Position numbers and translations under genes: made by a program
NCBI GenBank assembly: GCA_963763135.1
Contig: CAVXNJ010000009.1
Span: 620,001 to 684,000, forward strand
Length of the DNA stretch: 64,000 nucleotides
Reading direction: 5' to 3'
DNA from: JANMZO01 sp963763135
GTDB lineage: Bacteria; Actinomycetota; Acidimicrobiia; Acidimicrobiales; JANYDT01
Notes under the pieces: generated by a model
Told to the model about the DNA's origin: nothing
The model's database searches: none
Seen by the model: only the letters and a program-made list of their open reading frames with translations
Shown: in pieces, positions 1 through 8,042 of the stretch
Layout: the number at the start of each line of letters is the position of its first letter
How positions within the stretch are numbered: the first letter of the stretch is position 1

Positions 1-600
1 GGAAATCGGGTCGACCGATTCGAAGGGTTCGTCGAGGAAGAGGATCCGGGGCGCGTGTAGAAGCGCAGCGCCGAGCCCGATCTTTTTTCGCATACCGGTC
101 GAGTAATCGGCGACGAGTTCATCGGCCTTGTCGCCGAACCCGAGTACATCGACGAGTTGATCGCAACGCCGACGAACCTCCGCTGACGGAAGCCGTCGAA
201 GCAGGCCGATGTAGGAAAGCAACTCACGCCCCGAAAGTCGTTCGAACAGGTGGAGGTCATCGGGGAGCACACCGATCATCGGACGTATCGAGATCGGGTC
301 GGGCCAGACATCCGCCCCGTCGATGGTTACGGACCCGTTATCGGGCCGTTGCAGGCCGGTCACAATGCGAAGCAGCGTCGTTTTTCCGGCCCCGTTCGGG
401 CCGACCAAGCCGGTGAACGTGCCCCGTTTGACAACGAGGGAAACTTCGGCGACCGCATGCTTATCGCCGAATGACTTGGATACGCCCGACAACACAACGG
501 CGGCGGAAGGGTCACGCGTTCCGGTGGTCGCGGACATCGGGGAGGTCTTCTGGTCAGCGGGCTGGGACGTTGATTCCGACCGCGACCGCTTCTTCCACAT
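1..600 (-). CDS. ABC transporter ATP-binding protein, 3' end outside window
   Basis: This is the nucleotide-binding subunit of an ABC transporter; it would hydrolyse ATP on the inner face of the membrane to drive a permease that lies outside the window. Translation of the minus strand shows Walker A GPNGAGKT near residue 67, a degenerate signature YSTGMRKK and Walker B RILFLDEP, so all catalytic motifs up to the window edge are intact. The STGM signature and short helical region resemble the CcmA/NatA-like exporters of the ABC-2 type. The reading frame is open past position 1, so the C-terminus is missing. Two in-frame ATG starts are possible, 600 and 537; neither has a clear ribosome binding site. 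The extra 21 residues from 600 use GC-rich third positions, so I kept the longer form. Substrate unknown. Confidence 0.85.
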   Translation of the reverse strand, partial: MWKKRSRSESTSQPADQKTSPMSATTGTRDPSAAVVLSGVSKSFGDKHAVAEVSLVVKRGTFTGLVGPNGAGKTTLLRIVTGLQRPDNGSVTIDGADVWPDPISIRPMIGVLPDDLHLFERLSGRELLSYIGLLRRLPSAEVRRRCDQLVDVLGFGDKADELVADYSTGMRKKIGLGAALLHAPRILFLDEPFESVDPIS

Positions 601-728
601 CTGACTCAGATCGGCATCGTCGGATGTCGACTTGAGAGACCGTACGTTGGCCTGGCGACGCCCGAGGGGCCGGGTCTGGGCCATGTGGGGTGGTGTCGCC
701 CCGTGGTAGGTCGTCCAGTTCGGTCCTG

Positions 729-1967
729 TCAGCCCTGGTGAGGAGGTTCGCCGAACGATCCGACGACGGTCGGCCGCGGCGAACGGGCGGGGCGGGCCGA
801 CCGCAGCCGGTGGGCCGGAACGTTGGACCAGCGTCGAACGAGTTCTTCGACGGGACCTCGCTGGTGTGCGGCCATCCAACGCTGGCAAAACACGACTTGA
901 AGGCAGAAGAACACGACCGTGAACACGAGCTGAACGACGGGTGTAAAAATGTGCGCCAACCCGAACCCGAATCCGTAGAGCACGGTGGTGCAGACCACCG
1001 ATTGCAAGAGATAGGTGCTAAGCGACATCCGACCGACCTGACTGACAGCCCGGCTGAGAACGCTTCCGTCACAACGCGTCGAAGCCACAACGGTGACGAC
1101 GCCGACTGCGAACGCAAGCGGAGCGGCCTGGAACACCATGTTGACCACGAGCGGATACGGGGTTTCGATCGGCAGCGTTGAAAACAGCAGAAGCGCTGTG
1201 CCTGCGGCGCCCACCAACCCGAGCGCACGCCGCAGGGTGCTGGGGTACTTCAGCCGCAGCATCAGGTTGTGTCGCTCGCCGAGCACCCCCAGGAGAATTG
1301 CGGCCATGGCAAAAGGCCACTGTCGCGTCATCTCTCCTGTGACGTTGGCGAGATGGTTGTGGACATGCAGTTCGATGAGTTCAGCGAGGGAGCCATTGCG
1401 ATAACGCTCCATAGCCACCGACGGACCGTACCGGGCCAACCCGCGTGTATCGATGGACCTGAGAAGCGCCCAAGCGCCGAACACCATCAACGCCGAAAAG
1501 AGAGCGAGCAGCGCTTTCGTTGAGAGTTTCCGACACCGGTACGCGAGGTATCCCAGAAGACCGTAAGCAAAGAGGATGTCGAACCGGTACAGCAGTACGC
1601 CGTGCGCAAACCCGAGCACGGTCAGCGCAATCAGCCGACGGGTCATCGCCCGTTTGCGCTTCGGGAGTGCTTCCGCAGTTCGCATTTGCAGACCGAGGCT
1701 GTACCCGAACACGATCGCGAGTATCAGGTACGCCTTCCCGTTGAAGGTCGTGTCACGAACCCATTCGATGACTCGGTCCACCGGCGTCTTTGCCATTCCG
1801 AACCCGGCGTCGCCGGCAAACACCATGATGTTGACGAACAACACACCGAACATCGCCGTGCCCCGAAGCACGTCGAGTTCACGAAGCCGTTTTTCATCGC
1901 GGTCTACGACCCGTAATGCCGGGCGCAGCGGGGAGTCATGGTGTTCGCTGAAGGACTCGGAGGGCAT
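729..1967 (-). CDS. DUF418 family membrane protein (YeiB-like)
   Basis: A 412-residue integral membrane protein of the DUF418/YeiB family, whose biochemical role is unsettled; some members are suspected transporters or acyltransferase-like proteins. The family signature is visible: after a charged 25-residue N-terminus comes RLRELDVLRGTAMFGVLFVNI, the typical opening (ELDxLRGxAxxGxLxxNI), then FGYSLGLQM and about eight to ten hydrophobic segments, with the C-terminal DUF418 domain containing the GRMSLSTYLLQS block. Full length for the family. It lies 128 bases downstream of the ABC ATPase gene start on the same strand and 268 bases from the next gene upstream, so it probably has its own promoter. 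No Shine-Dalgarno sequence is evident at 1967. Confidence 0.88.
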   Translation of the reverse strand: MPSESFSEHHDSPLRPALRVVDRDEKRLRELDVLRGTAMFGVLFVNIMVFAGDAGFGMAKTPVDRVIEWVRDTTFNGKAYLILAIVFGYSLGLQMRTAEALPKRKRAMTRRLIALTVLGFAHGVLLYRFDILFAYGLLGYLAYRCRKLSTKALLALFSALMVFGAWALLRSIDTRGLARYGPSVAMERYRNGSLAELIELHVHNHLANVTGEMTRQWPFAMAAILLGVLGERHNLMLRLKYPSTLRRALGLVGAAGTALLLFSTLPIETPYPLVVNMVFQAAPLAFAVGVVTVVASTRCDGSVLSRAVSQVGRMSLSTYLLQSVVCTTVLYGFGFGLAHIFTPVVQLVFTVVFFCLQVVFCQRWMAAHQRGPVEELVRRWSNVPAHRLRSARPARSPRPTVVGSFGEPPHQG

Positions 1968-1997
1968 CGTGGCGGTCGACCTTAGGTGGTTGACGTT

Positions 1998-2044
1998 GCG
2001 GATCGGAGGAGCGGATCGGAGGAGCGGATCGGAGGAGCGGATCA
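1998..2044. repeat. 13-bp tandem repeat, about 3.6 copies
   Basis: The unit GCGGATCGGAGGA repeats three times perfectly (1998-2010, 2011-2023, 2024-2036) and a fourth copy is partial. It sits in the 268-base gap upstream of the DUF418 gene, 30 bases before that gene's start codon, so it would fall in its promoter or leader. Unit length is not a multiple of three. Function unknown. Confidence 0.9.
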
Positions 2045-2235
2045 GAAGGTTCGTCGGCGAAGCGCCGGTGCGTGACGGCGCGTCAACGTCAACGCGAACT
2101 ATAGGGAATGCTGGGCGTTATGCGTTGGCCGAAGGAGCGTGACGCCACTGACAGGTCGTGGTCAGGCGGGGATCGACCAATTCCGCCCGGGTCAGGGCAC
2201 TGGGCCCGTAACGTGGCGTTCGGCGAATCAGGGCG

Positions 2236-3324
2236 CTAGCGGGTCGGCCAACCCGGCACGCCGTCGTCCAGTTGCACTCCGGCTGAGTTCAAAAAGCCCG
2301 AAACCATCCGGTAGAAGCCGGCGACGACGAGCAGCTCGACCAGCTGTTCCTCGGTCCATGTCGGTGTCAGGAGCGCCCAAGTGGCGTCGCTCACACAGTT
2401 GTCGTTGCACAAATCGTCGGACATCTTGAGCAGTGCGAGGTCTCCGGCTGACCACGCGGTGGCATCGACGGGTCCGCAGATCGTGGCGATTTCGTCGTCG
2501 GTAAGGCCAGCTTGGCGACCGATGAGGATGTGCTGACCGAACTCGTATACCGACTGACAGTTCCAGCCGACTCGGAGTATGACGAGCTCACGTTCTCTGG
2601 CCGGAACGGTTCCCCGAAACAGCAGGGTGCCTCCGAGATCGTTGAAGCGCTTCAGAACGCGCGTGTTGTGGGCGAGTGTGCGGAAGATGTTCATCGGTTC
2701 GGTACCGAGGTTCGTCTTCATGAGTTCGGCCTGCCGCTCGTTCGGTTCCGTCACGGGAGAAATTCGGGGCGACGTCGGGCGCGGGCCACCACCGGCTGCT
2801 GTGGCCTTCGACAGTTTCGGCGAATACTCCTCATCCTCAGCCGCAGGCGATTCGACGTGTCGAACCGGAAGATTGAATTTGCGTGCGACCCGCGTCGGCA
2901 GGTCGAGCGACAACCACTTCGACATTCCAGCGGGGAGCGTCGAGAGCACGATCTCATCGAACGGTTGATCGCGTTTCGCTGCAGCTTTCACCGCTGAAGC
3001 GATTGCTGATGTCGGATCCTCGTCGCCAACTTCCCCGGTGGCCTCGGCCCCGGACTCCCGGAGATTTCCGAGGAGAATGTCGAGCCGCTCCTGGGCCCGC
3101 TTCCGAGCACCGGCTTCGCCGAGGCTGGGATCGAGATCAGCGACGTTGATGGGAAATCCGGCCAGGGGATCGCTCCCAAGCGCCGCGATGCGGGCCAACT
3201 CGTTGGATCCCGTGGCCGGAACGACAACGTGAAACGACGCCTTCGCATCGACCCGCCTCTGCAATACCGTCCACAGAGCAGGGGAGGCAACGGTCTGATT
3301 GGCTACTACGAGGATGCGGCGCAC
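2236..3324 (-). CDS. Usp-like / carboxymuconolactone decarboxylase (CMD) fusion protein
   Basis: A 362-residue two-part protein. Residues 1-160 begin MRRILVVANQTVASPAL and contain an alternating hydrophobic/helical pattern with FDEIVLSTLPAGMSKWLSLD near residue 140, resembling a universal-stress or nucleotide-binding alpha/beta fold. After a Pro/Thr-rich linker (about 170-200) comes a carboxymuconolactone decarboxylase domain (about 205-355) with RGTVPARERELVILRVGWNC and the EFGQHILIGRQAGLTDDE stretch that carries the conserved Cys and His of the AhpD/CMD fold. CMD proteins act as decarboxylases, peroxiredoxin-like reductases or unknown redox proteins, and the reaction here cannot be told. 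The start is GTG at 3324, preceded by an AT-rich AATACT six bases upstream that could be a leaderless -10 box. It is last in a run of minus-strand genes beginning at 5947. Confidence 0.82.
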   Translation of the reverse strand: MRRILVVANQTVASPALWTVLQRRVDAKASFHVVVPATGSNELARIAALGSDPLAGFPINVADLDPSLGEAGARKRAQERLDILLGNLRESGAEATGEVGDEDPTSAIASAVKAAAKRDQPFDEIVLSTLPAGMSKWLSLDLPTRVARKFNLPVRHVESPAAEDEEYSPKLSKATAAGGGPRPTSPRISPVTEPNERQAELMKTNLGTEPMNIFRTLAHNTRVLKRFNDLGGTLLFRGTVPARERELVILRVGWNCQSVYEFGQHILIGRQAGLTDDEIATICGPVDATAWSAGDLALLKMSDDLCNDNCVSDATWALLTPTWTEEQLVELLVVAGFYRMVSGFLNSAGVQLDDGVPGWPTR

Positions 3325-3502
3325 AGGTGAAGTATTACCTGATTGTGATCCCGCTGCTCCTGCGCCAGGGTCGCGGTCGTGTCACGAATCGCGATCGACG
3401 CCACAAGCAGTTGGGAAACCTGATGTTTCGAACAATGCGACGGACAGCGCCATCGACGCCCATCTGATCGATCCGGCGCTTTGCTCCCTCGAATTGCCGG
3501 GG

Positions 3503-4315
3503 TTATGACTTGTTCGAATAGCTGCGACCGAGGCCCGCGGCGGCGTCGTTTTGCACACCGTACGGCGGGATCGGATACCGGAGACCGTTCCGGGCCAGAG
3601 CTTCCAGCCCATCGAGAGCACCGGGAAGGAACTTCGGGGGCATGGCCATGAGCAGCTCGTCTTCCATGACTCCGCCATATCGTCGTTCGGCGAAGCACGG
3701 GATCGACAGCGACGGTTCGCCGGTCTTCAATGCCCGACCCCAGGAGTCGGCGCACGACGACTCACCGACGCAACCCCACTCCAGTTTGCGGTAACCGTTC
3801 CACTGCAGACCGTTGATCAGCAGGATCATCTGCGCCGGTGTTGCGTAGATGAGGCAGATGTCGGGTGGATCGAGTCGACCGCTGGCGAGCGGCGAAACCG
3901 CCATGGCCTGGTACGTGCCGAACGGTACGCAATCCATGGCGTGCTGGTGGGCGGAGGAGTCCTCCAACGTTTCGAACCACACGCCGGCCATTCGCTTACC
4001 GGACAGCCAGTCATCGTCTTGCGCCGACAATCCGATCACAGCGCTGCACTGCGGACCCACGAGGTCCGCCGCTGTGATGCCGACGGTCCAGCCCAGTCGA
4101 GATGCTTGGCCGACGATCTGGTCCGTGGTGTGTACCGACCCGCTCGGGCGGCGGATCTTCGGGATCGCTTCCATTTCGTCGACCGTTTTGAACAGCTTCA
4201 TGCCGATTGGCGTCGTGCGAAGGCGCAGCGAGCCATTCAGACGATCCAGCAGTGCCGCCCAGTCGTAGCGACCGGGAGCATCGGGGGCGGACGAGATCGA
4301 AACGGGTGTCGTCAT
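3503..4315 (-). CDS. DUF169 domain protein
   Basis: A 270-residue member of the DUF169 (ArCR-type) family, whose function is not established; several relatives occur beside redox and cofactor genes. Family features are seen: RTTPIGMKLF near residue 33, ending in a Cys-containing core (GPQCSAVIGL), the YATPAQMILLINGLQW segment, and CVGESSCADSWGRAL followed by SIPCFAERRYGG. The several conserved Cys residues could bind a metal or cluster, which is inference. No signal peptide. It has its own likely leaderless promoter (TAGCTT at 4322-4327, six bases before the ATG), so although it follows the enoyl-CoA hydratase gene by 74 bases it can be expressed alone. Confidence 0.85.
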   Translation of the reverse strand: MTTPVSISSAPDAPGRYDWAALLDRLNGSLRLRTTPIGMKLFKTVDEMEAIPKIRRPSGSVHTTDQIVGQASRLGWTVGITAADLVGPQCSAVIGLSAQDDDWLSGKRMAGVWFETLEDSSAHQHAMDCVPFGTYQAMAVSPLASGRLDPPDICLIYATPAQMILLINGLQWNGYRKLEWGCVGESSCADSWGRALKTGEPSLSIPCFAERRYGGVMEDELLMAMPPKFLPGALDGLEALARNGLRYPIPPYGVQNDAAAGLGRSYSNKS

Positions 4316-4321
4316 GTCGCC

Positions 4322-4327
4322 AAGCTA
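4322..4327 (-). promoter_or_regulatory. predicted -10 box of leaderless promoter for the DUF169 gene
   Basis: On the minus strand TAGCTT is followed by six bases and then the ATG at 4315. This is the TANNNT-N6-start pattern of leaderless actinobacterial mRNAs, and no Shine-Dalgarno sequence fits in the gap. Confidence 0.5.
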
Positions 4328-4389
4328 AGCACTTTGAACCGAGTCGCACGAGTCCGGCACACGCGGACCCGAGAGGCAGCGGATCGACC

Positions 4390-5193
4390 TCAGCGTCGGC
4401 CGTTGTACTGCGGGGCCCGTTTTCCCACGAACGCAGCAATTCCTTCGGCCCCGTCGGCTCCGACGGCGTTCGCCGCAATCTCGCGCGCCTCGATCTCCAT
4501 CTGTTCTTCCAGCGAGGAGCCAATCGAGGAAAGCATGAGCCGACGGGCCGAGGCGAAGGCCTCAGTTGGTCCCGACGCGAGTTGGTCAGCGATCGCCGTA
4601 GCCTCGGCGAGAAGTGCGTCGGGTTCCACGATCCTCGTGACGAGACCCCAATCGAGGGCCTCCGCTGCGGTGAGCCGTCGATTCAACAGCGTGAGTTCCT
4701 GCATCCGGCGCATACCGATGAGTCGGGGAATGATGAAGGTGGATCCGCCGTCGGGGCTGAGGCCCGCCGCGGTGTAGGCCATCGTGAAACTGGCGTTGGG
4801 CGACGCCAGAACGATGTCGCCGCACATGGCCAGCGGAAATCCCGCCCCGGCCGCTGCACCGTGTACCGCGACAACGATGGGAGCCCGCATACGTAGCAAG
4901 CGCGATTGGGCGGCGTGGAGGTCGGTGGTGAGTGACTTCAAAGCCCGACCGATGGAGTCTCCCAACGTGGCGAAGCTCTTCAAATCCCCGCCCGCCGAAA
5001 ACAGCTTGCCGTTCGCCGTGATCAGCACCGCGCGGACCTCGGGATCCTCGTCGACATGGATCGCGACATCACGAAGGTCTCGTCCCATCGCCGTGTTGAT
5101 CCCGTTAGCGGCATCCGGACGGTTCAAGGTGATGTGGGCGACACCGCCGGTGAACTCGTAGAGCAGCGTTTCGAAGACTGGGGTTTCGGCCAT
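4390..5193 (-). CDS. enoyl-CoA hydratase/isomerase family protein
   Basis: A 267-residue crotonase-fold enzyme that would hydrate or isomerise an acyl-CoA thioester in the cytoplasm, probably in fatty-acid or aromatic-acid degradation. Seen in the sequence: ITLNRPDAANGIN near residue 20, the oxyanion-hole region KLFSAGGDLKSF near 65, and PIVVAVHGAAAGAGFPLAM near 105-120 with the second oxyanion-hole glycine. The position of the usual second catalytic Glu (AAGLSPDGGSTFIIPRLIG) carries DGG rather than PEGG or PDGG with Glu, so the exact chemistry (hydratase or isomerase) is uncertain. Length is normal. It lies 59 bases after the ribbon-helix-helix gene on the same strand and may share its transcript. 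Confidence 0.9.
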   Translation of the reverse strand: MAETPVFETLLYEFTGGVAHITLNRPDAANGINTAMGRDLRDVAIHVDEDPEVRAVLITANGKLFSAGGDLKSFATLGDSIGRALKSLTTDLHAAQSRLLRMRAPIVVAVHGAAAGAGFPLAMCGDIVLASPNASFTMAYTAAGLSPDGGSTFIIPRLIGMRRMQELTLLNRRLTAAEALDWGLVTRIVEPDALLAEATAIADQLASGPTEAFASARRLMLSSIGSSLEEQMEIEAREIAANAVGADGAEGIAAFVGKRAPQYNGRR

Positions 5194-5252
5194 CTGCTTG
5201 GTCTACTACTCCTGCCGCTGCGTTGCCGACACGGTGGGGCGAAGTCGGTGGT

Positions 5253-5513
5253 TTAGTCGCCTTCAAGGTCGACGGAAGAATCCGGATACTCGACGTCGAT
5301 GAGACCGAACGACCGTCGGGCGGGTGGTTCTGCGACCGTTGGGTCACCCGCCTGAGGGGCCCGAACCGGTTGGGTCCGTGCGGTGTTCGGTGACCGAATC
5401 GCCGCACCGAGGAATTCACCGACGACAACGTCGACGGTCACCCCGCGTCGGTTCGCAAGCGCACGGAGTTTTGAAAGAACCCGGGGATCTATGTCAAAGC
5501 TGACCCGGGTCAC
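5253..5513 (-). CDS. small ribbon-helix-helix-like protein
   Basis: An 86-residue protein read from a GTG at 5513 that overlaps the stop codon of the preceding gene by four bases (GTGA), so the two are translationally coupled. A longer open frame exists upstream, but its first 50 residues are Arg-rich shadow sequence of the neighbour. The first 40 residues (VTRVSFDIDPRVLSKLRALANR, then GVTVDVVVGEFL) read as a beta strand followed by two helices, the CopG/Arc ribbon-helix-helix pattern, so DNA binding is likely. Residues 45-86 are Pro/Arg-rich and then acidic (IDVEYPDSSVDLEGD). It may be a regulator or antitoxin-like protein; no toxin gene is seen next to it. Confidence 0.7.
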   Translation of the reverse strand: MTRVSFDIDPRVLSKLRALANRRGVTVDVVVGEFLGAAIRSPNTARTQPVRAPQAGDPTVAEPPARRSFGLIDVEYPDSSVDLEGD

Positions 5514-5947
5514 TCGGTGTCGGTTGCCTTCCAGGAGAATTTGCCGGCCGCGCCGTACTTCTTCACGAACAACGCCCTCGTGGGCGTGACGCCGATGAAC
5601 GCGGCCGACGGGTCGTCGGGCCCGCCGGACGAAAACGCGTTGAGGTCGTAATCGAACACACCGGTCCACAAGCGCCGTTTCGTTTCGATGTCGGTAAAGA
5701 CCTTTGCGGTTCCCCAGAGCTCCAAGCCGTCGCCGACCTCGGTGACCTGCCAGTGGAAGGCGACGTTGGGGTTATGGCGGATGTTGCGGACCTTGACGGA
5801 TCCCGCGCCGCACAGTATCCACAGCACGTCACCTTCCCAGCAGGGGTGGACTGGCACGACGTCGGGAGCATCGTCGGCTCCGACCGTGGCCAGATGGGCC
5901 CAAGGGGAAAGTCGCCGAGCCTCAGCCTTCATATCGTTCAGATCCAT
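5510..5947 (-). CDS. pyridoxamine 5'-phosphate oxidase-fold oxidoreductase (FMN/F420 type)
   Basis: A 145-residue split-beta-barrel protein of the PNPOx-like superfamily, whose actinobacterial members use FMN or F420 to reduce diverse substrates. Visible family landmarks are LSPWAHLATVGADDAPDVVPV at residues 14-34, WEGDVLWILCGAGSVKVRNI and NPNVAFHWQV, then ELWGTAKVF. The C-terminus VKKYGAAGKFSWKATD is also typical. Because fbiC lies in this window, F420 use is plausible, but FMN or heme cannot be excluded. The gene starts the minus-strand run 5947-2236 and has a predicted leaderless promoter (TAATGT, six bases before the ATG). Its stop overlaps the start of the ribbon-helix-helix gene. Confidence 0.85.
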   Translation of the reverse strand: MDLNDMKAEARRLSPWAHLATVGADDAPDVVPVHPCWEGDVLWILCGAGSVKVRNIRHNPNVAFHWQVTEVGDGLELWGTAKVFTDIETKRRLWTGVFDYDLNAFSSGGPDDPSAAFIGVTPTRALFVKKYGAAGKFSWKATDTE

Positions 5948-5953
5948 CGGGTG

Positions 5954-5959
5954 ACATTA
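5954..5959 (-). promoter_or_regulatory. predicted -10 box of leaderless promoter for the PNPOx-like gene
   Basis: Minus-strand TAATGT lies six bases before the ATG at 5947; no ribosome binding site is present between them. It would drive the PNPOx-like and ribbon-helix-helix genes together. Confidence 0.5.
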
Positions 5960-6058
5960 CCGTTGTCGGCCGGATCTCGTGTCTGCCCGCGGTCGACGAC
6001 TCAACAACCATCCCTCCACGGAGCGTACGGTTCGGCGGTGGTCAGCAGGAGACGGAGG

Positions 6059-6778
6059 TCAAACGACAGCGCCGAACAGCCGGCCGATGATGGCTGTGAC
6101 TGCCATGGCCAGCCCTCCGCCGATCAGCACGCGGACAGCGGCCTTCTTTGACGAGGCCCCGCCCGCTCGGCCGGCCAAGGCTCCGGATGTGGCGAGCAGT
6201 ATGAGGGCCGCAACCGCAATCAGCGCAATGCGGGTCGATTTCGTTGCGAGCGCCGCAACAGCAAGCGGGATAACGCCGCCGACGGTGAAACCCACCGCTG
6301 AGACGAGCGCGGCCTGAACCGGCTGAGCAGCGGAGGTGTCGGAAAACCCGAGTTCATCGCGGATGTGGGCCTGCAGCGCATCATGTGCGTGCATTTCCGA
6401 CGCAACTGCCTTCGCCAGGTCCCTCGAAAGCCCACGCGACCTGTATATGGCCGCGAGTTCGGCCTCCTCGTGTTCCGGGTCGTCGAGCAGTTCCTTGGTT
6501 TCCTTCGCAATGTCGGCCTTCTCCAAGTCAGCTTGGGAACTCACCGATACGTACTCACCCGCCGCCATCGCAAGAGCACCGGCCGTCACTGCAGCGATAC
6601 CGGTGATGAGGATGGTGCTGCGGGTGGCGTCGGAGGCCGCAACGCCTATGAGAAGGCTGGCGGTGGAAACGATGCCGTCGTTGGCCCCGAGGACCGAGGC
6701 TCGGAGCCAAGCGGTGCGGTCATTGCGATGAAGCTCGTCGTGGGGAACATGGGTGCTGAGTTTCGGGTGAACGGCCAT
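6059..6778 (-). CDS. VIT1/CCC1 family iron/manganese transporter
   Basis: A 239-residue membrane protein of the vacuolar iron transporter family, which moves Fe2+ or Mn2+ across membranes and can protect against metal excess. The family core is clear: WLRASVLGANDGIVSTASLLIG near residues 23-44, GALAMAAGEYVSVSSQADLEKADI near 70-93, then a cytoplasmic acidic helix pair rich in Glu/His (DDPEHEEAELAAIY, SEMHAHDALQAH), and three C-terminal membrane segments. The open frame extends upstream to 7405 but that part is Arg-rich noncoding sequence overlapping the divergent SDR gene. I chose the ATG at 6778; an in-frame ATG at 6796 is also possible. It is divergent from the SDR gene at 6983 with about 200 bases between them. 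Confidence 0.88.
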   Translation of the reverse strand: MAVHPKLSTHVPHDELHRNDRTAWLRASVLGANDGIVSTASLLIGVAASDATRSTILITGIAAVTAGALAMAAGEYVSVSSQADLEKADIAKETKELLDDPEHEEAELAAIYRSRGLSRDLAKAVASEMHAHDALQAHIRDELGFSDTSAAQPVQAALVSAVGFTVGGVIPLAVAALATKSTRIALIAVAALILLATSGALAGRAGGASSKKAAVRVLIGGGLAMAVTAIIGRLFGAVV

Positions 6779-6982
6779 GATCAGGCAATGCTCCATGCTT
6801 CGCGAGTCGACATCCAATGAGCTTGCCACGGTCCACCCGCCCACACGGAGCGCGCAGGCCGCTCCGTCGGTCACCGTTGCGTCGCTTCGCGACGTCGACC
6901 TCCGAGGATTGGCGGCTGAACGGACGGGCCGGTACAACGTAGAACTCCGGTCGCGTACGACCTCCGACGAATTGAGTTCACC

Positions 6983-7750
6983 ATGCATGCCGACCTCGCG
7001 AAACGCTTTGACCTGACCGGACGTACAGCGATCGTGACCGGAGGCTCGCGTGGGCTCGGGCGGGCGATGGCCCTCGGGTTCGCGGCCGCTGGAGCGAACG
7101 TGGTGATCGCCAGCCGCAAACTCGATGCTTGCCAGAATGTCGTCGACCAAATCACGGCGACTGGGGGGAATGCCCTGGCGGCATCGGTGCAAATGAGCGA
7201 CCCCGCATCGCTTGACGGTCTCGTCGAGGCAGCGGTGAAAAGCTTTGGCGGGATCAGCATCCTCGTGAACAACGCGGCAACCGTCCTCGATCGCGGTCTC
7301 GACACCCTCGACCTGGACTCGTTCGCCGGTGCATTCACCACCAACCTGCTTTCGCCCCTGCTGCTCATCCGGGCTTGTCGTCCCCACCTGGCCGCCAGCG
7401 GGCACGGCAGTGTCATCAACATCGTTTCCATAGCGATGGACCGCTCGACCCCGAACCGCTATCTCTATCCGCCGGTGAAAGCTGGTCTCGCGCAGACCAC
7501 CCGCACCCTGGCCGTGGAGCTGGCCTCCGACAACATTCGCGTCAACGCGATATCGCCCGGAACGTTTCGTACCGACATGGTGACCAAAGCCATGAACGAC
7601 AAGGTGCTGGAGCGTGTTGCTGCGGCGACGCCGCTTCGACGCATCGGTGATCCCGATGAGCTCGTTGGCCCCGCGCTCCTGCTTGCCTCCGATGCCGGTT
7701 CGTTCATCACCGGCGAGGTTCTCACTGTCGACGGCGGCGCAACCGCGTAA
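6983..7750 (+). CDS. short-chain dehydrogenase/reductase (SDR)
   Basis: A 255-residue classical SDR that would oxidise or reduce a hydroxyl/keto group with NAD(P)H. The Rossmann motif TGGSRGLG is at residues 20-27, LVNNAAT near 94, the catalytic Ser in NIVSIAMD near 150 and the Tyr/Lys pair appears as YPPVK, an unusual replacement of the common YxASK. The end SFITGEVLTVDGGATA is typical. Substrate unknown. It stands alone, divergent from the metal transporter and separated from the next gene by 292 bases. No strong ribosome binding site is seen before the ATG. Confidence 0.9.
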   Translation: MHADLAKRFDLTGRTAIVTGGSRGLGRAMALGFAAAGANVVIASRKLDACQNVVDQITATGGNALAASVQMSDPASLDGLVEAAVKSFGGISILVNNAATVLDRGLDTLDLDSFAGAFTTNLLSPLLLIRACRPHLAASGHGSVINIVSIAMDRSTPNRYLYPPVKAGLAQTTRTLAVELASDNIRVNAISPGTFRTDMVTKAMNDKVLERVAAATPLRRIGDPDELVGPALLLASDAGSFITGEVLTVDGGATA

Positions 7751-7992
7751 CCGACAAACACCGAGGTGACCGGCCGAACGCGGGCGGGCCCGTGTAAGAA
7801 CTTGCCTTCACGGGCGCTTAGGACTTCGCCTTGGGTAGGTCGCCTTCAAGGTGAACCGCGGGTTGGGAGCCTGCCAATGTTTAGTGGAAGACGAGTTGGG
7901 TAGTTAAACGTTTGCGAGGACGATTCGCGGATCGGCCCTCGAAAAGCGGTAAAGAGGCTGAGTCAAGCGGACGATTACCTATGCGTGCACGA

Positions 7993-8021
7993 TTGAGCCT
8001 CGGTTCACGTGTAACTACTAT
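7993..8021 (+). promoter_or_regulatory. predicted sigma-70-type promoter of the SGNH hydrolase gene
   Basis: TTGAGC (7993-7998), a 17-base spacer and TACTAT (8016-8021) form a near-consensus housekeeping promoter. Transcription would begin near 8028, leaving a leader of about 15 bases with GAAGGTGAG just before the GTG start at 8043. The rest of the 292-base gap (7751-7992) shows no gene or clear structured RNA. Confidence 0.6.
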
Positions 8022-8042
8022 GAGTGGCAATGAAGGTGAGCG

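Noticed and set aside
3551..4777. 408-residue plus-strand open frame
   Set aside because: Arg/His-rich shadow opposite the DUF169 and enoyl-CoA hydratase genes, both with clear family motifs.
5253..5669. 138-residue version of the small ribbon-helix-helix protein
   Set aside because: Its first 52 residues are an out-of-frame reading of the PNPOx-like gene; the GTG at 5513 with a four-base overlap is more natural.
6059..7405. 448-residue version of the VIT-type protein
   Set aside because: The upstream 209 residues overlap the divergent SDR gene antisense and have no family sequence; the VIT family begins near 6778.
7780..7990. Possible riboswitch (c-di-AMP or c-di-GMP type) upstream of the secreted hydrolase
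   Set aside because: A few bases (GGTGAACCGC) recalled ydaO-type elements, but the conserved core and stems could not be assembled. A covariance-model search (cmscan against Rfam) would decide.
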